A stretch of 59,226 nucleotides of DNA from Sulfurovum sp. (GTDB lineage Bacteria; Campylobacterota; Campylobacteria; Campylobacterales; Sulfurovaceae), in the NCBI GenBank assembly GCA_027071315.1, contig JALSUP010000133.1:1-59226 (forward strand), in the 5' to 3' direction. The notes under the pieces were generated by a model. That model had not been told where the DNA came from and searched no databases. It saw only the letters and a list, made by a program, of their open reading frames with translations. The translations under genes were made by a program, and so were the position numbers. Shown here in pieces: positions 55,242 through 59,226 of this stretch. Position 1 is the first letter of the stretch, and the number at the start of each line of letters is the position of its first letter.

Positions 55242-57146
55242 ATGATAAAAAACAGTATTGGAAAAGTACTCGCAGTGGGATTGCTTGCTATGGTAGGTAA
55301 TTCTAGTCTTATGGCAAGCAAAGCAGATGCACTCAAACAGACACTCTACTACGGTGGTGACATCATCACCATGGAAGGTGACAAAGCAAATTATGTTGAA
55401 GCAGTTATCGAAAAAGACGGGAAGATCATTTATGCTGGGAAAAAGGCGGACGCGGTCAATAACTTTGCAGGGAAAACTATAAAAGTTGATCTCAAAGGAA
55501 AAACGATGATGCCGGGGTTTATTGAACCACATCTACACCCTTCCATAGCAGCCATCATGCTACCTAACGATACCATTGCACCGCATGACTGGACAAAGCC
55601 TGACGGTGTCTCCAAAGCGGCAAAAACACCCGAAGAGTACAAAAAACGTCTGAAGATCGCCATAGACAATCACCCTGCGCAAGAGGGAAAAATACAATTC
55701 ATCTGGGGCTATCATCAGCTTTGGCACGGCAATGAACTTTCCCGTGATTTGTTAAACAAACTCGCACCCAATAAACCAGTCGCAGTCATTCACCGTTCTT
55801 TTCATGAGATCTTTTTAAATGACAAAGCCATTGAACTCTTCAAAATCAAAGAAGAAGACTTTAAAGGAAACAAACAGGTAGAGTGGGAAAAAGGTCACTT
55901 CTTTGAGGGTGGATGGTTTGCATTGCTTCCAAAGATCGGAGCTTTTTTACTTGACCCAAGTACGTACAAAGAGGGTTTGCATAAAATGACACAGCTTATG
56001 CTTAGAAATGGTGTCACAACCATTTGTGAACCAGGCTTCCCCAGTTCAAACTTTGACATGGAATACAACTTTTTAAAGTCTGAGATGGATAAAAATCCTC
56101 CTTACGATACGTATTTGATACCTAACGGTACTCAGCTGTACGGTATGGCAGGAAAAAGTAATGAAAAAGCAGAGAAGATGATGTTGGGTCTTCCTGCAAA
56201 ATACAATACGCAAAATATTTTCTTTCTGCCTAAACAGGTGAAACTTTTTTCAGATGGTGCCATCTACTCACTTGCGATGCAAATGAAAGACGGGTATTTG
56301 AGTGATGAGTTTAAAGGGAAATGGATGACACCACTTGACCTTTTCAAGCAACAGCTAACCTTTTACTGGAACAAAGACTACAAAATTCACGTACACTCTA
56401 ACGGAGACCTCGGTATTCAACAGGTGCTTGACTATAACGCAGAAGACCAGAAAAAACACCCTAGAAAAGACCATAGATTCACCCTGCACCATATGGGTTA
56501 CTTCGATGCAAACATTGCAGAGCAGGTAAAAGAACTTGGTATGGAAACTTCTGTCAACCCCTACTACCTTTGGGCTTTGGCTGACAAATACTCAGAAGTG
56601 GGTCTTGGTAAAAAAAGAGCAGAAAATCTTGTGGCCATTAAAGAGTTGACCAAAAGAAACATTCCTGTCTCTTTCCACTCCGACTTTGCTATGGCACCTG
56701 CAGAACCTTTGACTTTAGCATGGACAGCCATTAACCGTGTCACAGCAGAGGGAAGTAAGTTTTCTCAAGATCAGAGACTTGATGTCTTTACCGCTATGAA
56801 AGCAGTGACTGTTGATGCAGCAAGAACCCTGAACCTTGAAAAAGAGCTTGGTACTATCAAAAAAGGTAAAGTAGCGAACTTCACTATACTGAATGAAAAT
56901 CCGTTTAAGATCGATACGATGAAGATTAAAGACATCCCGGTTTATGCGGTGGTACACAAGGGAGAGATGACGATCAATCAAAAAAAATTGATAGGCGGAG
57001 ACAAAGATGCCCACGGATGCATAGGAACAGCCGGTTTCAAGTGGTGTGCCAAAACCAAGCAGTGTGAACGCCCATGGGAATTGGCTAAAAAAGAGAAATT
57101 TGAAAAGTCTGCAGAAGCCTTTGATGCTTTCTGTAAGAAACAATAA
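55242..57146 (+). CDS. Exported YtcJ-like amidohydrolase with small Cys-rich C-terminal domain
   Basis: Start moved to internal ATG; GGDIITMEGDKANYVEAVIEKDGKIIYAG; GKTMMPGFIEPHLHP; HSNGDLGIQQVLDY; GTIKKGKVANFTIL; C-term HGCIGTAGFKWCAKTKQCERPWE. Confidence 0.88.
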   Translation: MIKNSIGKVLAVGLLAMVGNSSLMASKADALKQTLYYGGDIITMEGDKANYVEAVIEKDGKIIYAGKKADAVNNFAGKTIKVDLKGKTMMPGFIEPHLHPSIAAIMLPNDTIAPHDWTKPDGVSKAAKTPEEYKKRLKIAIDNHPAQEGKIQFIWGYHQLWHGNELSRDLLNKLAPNKPVAVIHRSFHEIFLNDKAIELFKIKEEDFKGNKQVEWEKGHFFEGGWFALLPKIGAFLLDPSTYKEGLHKMTQLMLRNGVTTICEPGFPSSNFDMEYNFLKSEMDKNPPYDTYLIPNGTQLYGMAGKSNEKAEKMMLGLPAKYNTQNIFFLPKQVKLFSDGAIYSLAMQMKDGYLSDEFKGKWMTPLDLFKQQLTFYWNKDYKIHVHSNGDLGIQQVLDYNAEDQKKHPRKDHRFTLHHMGYFDANIAEQVKELGMETSVNPYYLWALADKYSEVGLGKKRAENLVAIKELTKRNIPVSFHSDFAMAPAEPLTLAWTAINRVTAEGSKFSQDQRLDVFTAMKAVTVDAARTLNLEKELGTIKKGKVANFTILNENPFKIDTMKIKDIPVYAVVHKGEMTINQKKLIGGDKDAHGCIGTAGFKWCAKTKQCERPWELAKKEKFEKSAEAFDAFCKKQ

Positions 57147-57166
57147 ATATAAATAGGAAAAGAAAA

Positions 57167-58033
57167 ATGAAACCAGTAAAAGCATTGACCATAGGATTAC
57201 TACTCACCACACAGATATCGTTTGCTGAGCAACTTATGCGTGTGGCCAATACAGAAGTGGCACAAGAGGAGATCGCAAAAACAGTCTCAACTGAGGAAGA
57301 TATGGCAAAGAAACTTGCCAACCCTGTTGCGGCATTGATCTCTTTGCCTTTTCAGTTCAATTATGAAACAGGATACAACAATACATCCGGCAATGACAGT
57401 GCAAAATTTACGTTGAATGTACAACCGGTGATACCTATCTCGATCAATGACGACTGGAATCTTATTTCAAGAACGATTCTCCCCATCGTAAGAACCGATA
57501 ATTTACCAATAGGGAGTGGCATTAATGGTGGTGTAGGTGACATTGTGCAAAGTTTGTTTTTCTCTCCTAAAGAACCGACGGAAGATGGATGGATATGGGG
57601 TGTAGGTCCAGTATTTTTAATTCCCAGTGGATCTGATGTCTCTATAGAAAAATGGGGTGCTGGTCCAACAGGTGTAGCCCTTAAACAAGTGGGAGCATGG
57701 TCTTACGGTATGCTTGCCAACCACATCTGGTCCACAGGGGGAAGCGATGAATTCGTTCAGAATATCAACAATACCTTTTTGCAGCCTTTTTTCACCTACA
57801 CGACGGAAGATGGATTCTCTGCAACGTTTAAGACAGAAACTACCTATAACTGGGAGGCAGATTCTGAAAATGACTGGACGGTTCCTCTTATTGTGGTATT
57901 GGGGCAAGTAAGCAGAATAGGTGATCAACTTGTTGAGTATGCTGTTGGTGCACAGTATTATGCTGAAAGTCCGGTGAATGGACCTAAGGGCTGGAGTGGA
58001 CGATTTGTCTTCACAATGATGTTTCCAAAATAA
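57167..58033 (+). CDS. Envelope/outer-membrane beta-barrel-like protein, paralogue 2
   Basis: AKKLANPVAALISLPFQFNYETGYN...NVQPVIPISINDDWNLISRTILPIVRTDNLP, clear paralogue of 54332-55204. Confidence 0.75.
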   Translation: MKPVKALTIGLLLTTQISFAEQLMRVANTEVAQEEIAKTVSTEEDMAKKLANPVAALISLPFQFNYETGYNNTSGNDSAKFTLNVQPVIPISINDDWNLISRTILPIVRTDNLPIGSGINGGVGDIVQSLFFSPKEPTEDGWIWGVGPVFLIPSGSDVSIEKWGAGPTGVALKQVGAWSYGMLANHIWSTGGSDEFVQNINNTFLQPFFTYTTEDGFSATFKTETTYNWEADSENDWTVPLIVVLGQVSRIGDQLVEYAVGAQYYAESPVNGPKGWSGRFVFTMMFPK

Positions 58034-58098
58034 TGGGAATCAAGGTTAAAATTTGCTTTTCAAATTTTAAAGATTAAACATTTTCATGCATCATTTGA

Positions 58099-58118
58099 CC
58101 CTCTTTCATAAAAGAGGG
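58099..58118. terminator. Hairpin between the envelope protein and CoA-transferase genes
   Basis: CCCTCTTT-CATA-AAAGAGGG perfect 8-bp stem. Confidence 0.35.
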
Positions 58119-58157
58119 AAAGATGGTAACCCTATTTAAATAATAAAGGATACATAC

Positions 58158-59117
58158 ATGAGTCATACACCATATAACGGAATTCGTATTTTAGAGTTTA
58201 GTAAGACACTTTCAGGTCGTCTTACTGGGTTACTTTTTGCCGATCAGGGAGCAGAGGTATTCATTGAAAGGGTGGAAAATTTCCAGGCTAATGAGCAGGA
58301 TGAATATTTTGATCGGAACAAAGTGATCGTTCCTCTTGGAAGTTTACAGGATACCTCTTCTGCTGATATTATTATTGTTGATGGTGAAACAGAAGTAGAG
58401 TATGATTCAGCGCAGATAGTTCTACGCATAACCGCTGCCTTACCAGGAGATGAAATCTATGGTGATCTTGAAGCAGACTGTAGTGAGGATCTGCTCAATG
58501 CCTTAGTTGGCTTCTTTACCAATATGGCAACTGTTGGAAAATTTGTAGGACGACCGGTTATCTATACACCTTTACCTCTAAGTTCCGTCTATGCCGGAGT
58601 GAATGGTGCTATTGGAGCAGCCTCTGCACTTGTCGATAGAACGCGTTGTGGCAAGGGTAGAGAGGTGACAGCCTCTAGACTTGCTGGTGGTTTGTCGGCT
58701 ATTGGCGCTTTGGCTCTTGTAACAAAAGGAGAACCTGAGCATCTTGTTCCTGCTGATCTTACAGGTCTGCCTGAAGGTGTGGATCCGGAAATGGCAAAGA
58801 GTGTACTACATGAAGCTGCACTTGATCCACATAAACAACTCTTACTTGAACAGGAAATTATTCCTCTTAATGCGCCTTATATAACAGCAGACAATCGTTT
58901 TGCAATGGGAATAGCAGGAGTGAACAGACGCATTGCACGAAGGTTTTTAAAAACACTTGACCTTTGGGATAAAGCAATGGATGAAGGTTTTGTTGATGAA
59001 GATCCTTATGTTCCGGAAAATATTAAGTATAAAGGTCGTAATCTTGCTGATGGTGGTTCTATAAGTTTTAAATTAAATAAGTGGTTAGCTGATAATATAG
59101 CTAAAGGGCACCTCTAA
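58158..59117 (+). CDS. CoA-transferase family III (CaiB/BaiF-like), possibly 3'-truncated
   Basis: GIRILEFSKTLSGRLTGLLFADQGAEVFIER; 319 aa ORF ending in AGGGCACCTCTAA. Confidence 0.75.
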   Translation: MSHTPYNGIRILEFSKTLSGRLTGLLFADQGAEVFIERVENFQANEQDEYFDRNKVIVPLGSLQDTSSADIIIVDGETEVEYDSAQIVLRITAALPGDEIYGDLEADCSEDLLNALVGFFTNMATVGKFVGRPVIYTPLPLSSVYAGVNGAIGAASALVDRTRCGKGREVTASRLAGGLSAIGALALVTKGEPEHLVPADLTGLPEGVDPEMAKSVLHEAALDPHKQLLLEQEIIPLNAPYITADNRFAMGIAGVNRRIARRFLKTLDLWDKAMDEGFVDEDPYVPENIKYKGRNLADGGSISFKLNKWLADNIAKGHL

Positions 59118-59226
59118 AAATACCCTCCCAATTCCAAAATCAGAACCTAAAGTCATTATTCCTCAAATGATGCCTTCATTCATTTGAGAGAAATTCTATA
59201 AAATCAATAGAAAAAATTCTTCCATA

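Overview
59-kb window with the gene content and style of a Campylobacterota (Sulfurovum/Sulfurimonas-like) chromosome; this taxonomic guess is inference. Most of it is ordinary metabolic, envelope and housekeeping genes: sulfite dehydrogenase pair, desaturase, trpB, apt, clpB, cls, rraA, hydrolases. The main accessory region is a ~13-kb minus-strand type I restriction-modification operon (about 30083 down to 17027). It contains a half-size HsdS, HsdM, RhuM-Fic, full HsdS, AlbA_2/Schlafen-like protein, an orphan coupled ORF, a REP-associated tyrosine transposase (RAYT, Y1/HUH), an hsdR-hsdS-rhuM scar, RhuM, HipA-like kinase, HsdR and a YgjP-like metallopeptidase. The strongest signal is a 62-bp double-hairpin repeat, GGGGACGCGACTTCAGTCGCGT-N(~19)-CAGCGACTGAAGTCGCTGCCCC. 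It occurs about nine times, only inside this operon, always in the same orientation. It lies in the same reading frame within or beside hsdR, hsdS (two copies), the metallopeptidase gene and the RAYT gene itself, encoding 'GAATSVAEKxxxNATEVASPK'. This looks like a BIME/REP family with its likely cognate RAYT, behaving as an in-frame protein-inserting palindromic element. Other points of interest: a ~267-bp MITE-like nested inverted repeat (4692-4958), a glutamate-mutase-like B12 enzyme operon with an adenylate-forming ligase, a two-ATP-grasp/M14/M20 peptidase locus, a protoglobin-PsiE fusion, and two paralogous envelope proteins bracketing an exported amidohydrolase. No tRNA, rRNA or CRISPR array was recognised. 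All family calls are from reading motifs, not from database searches.
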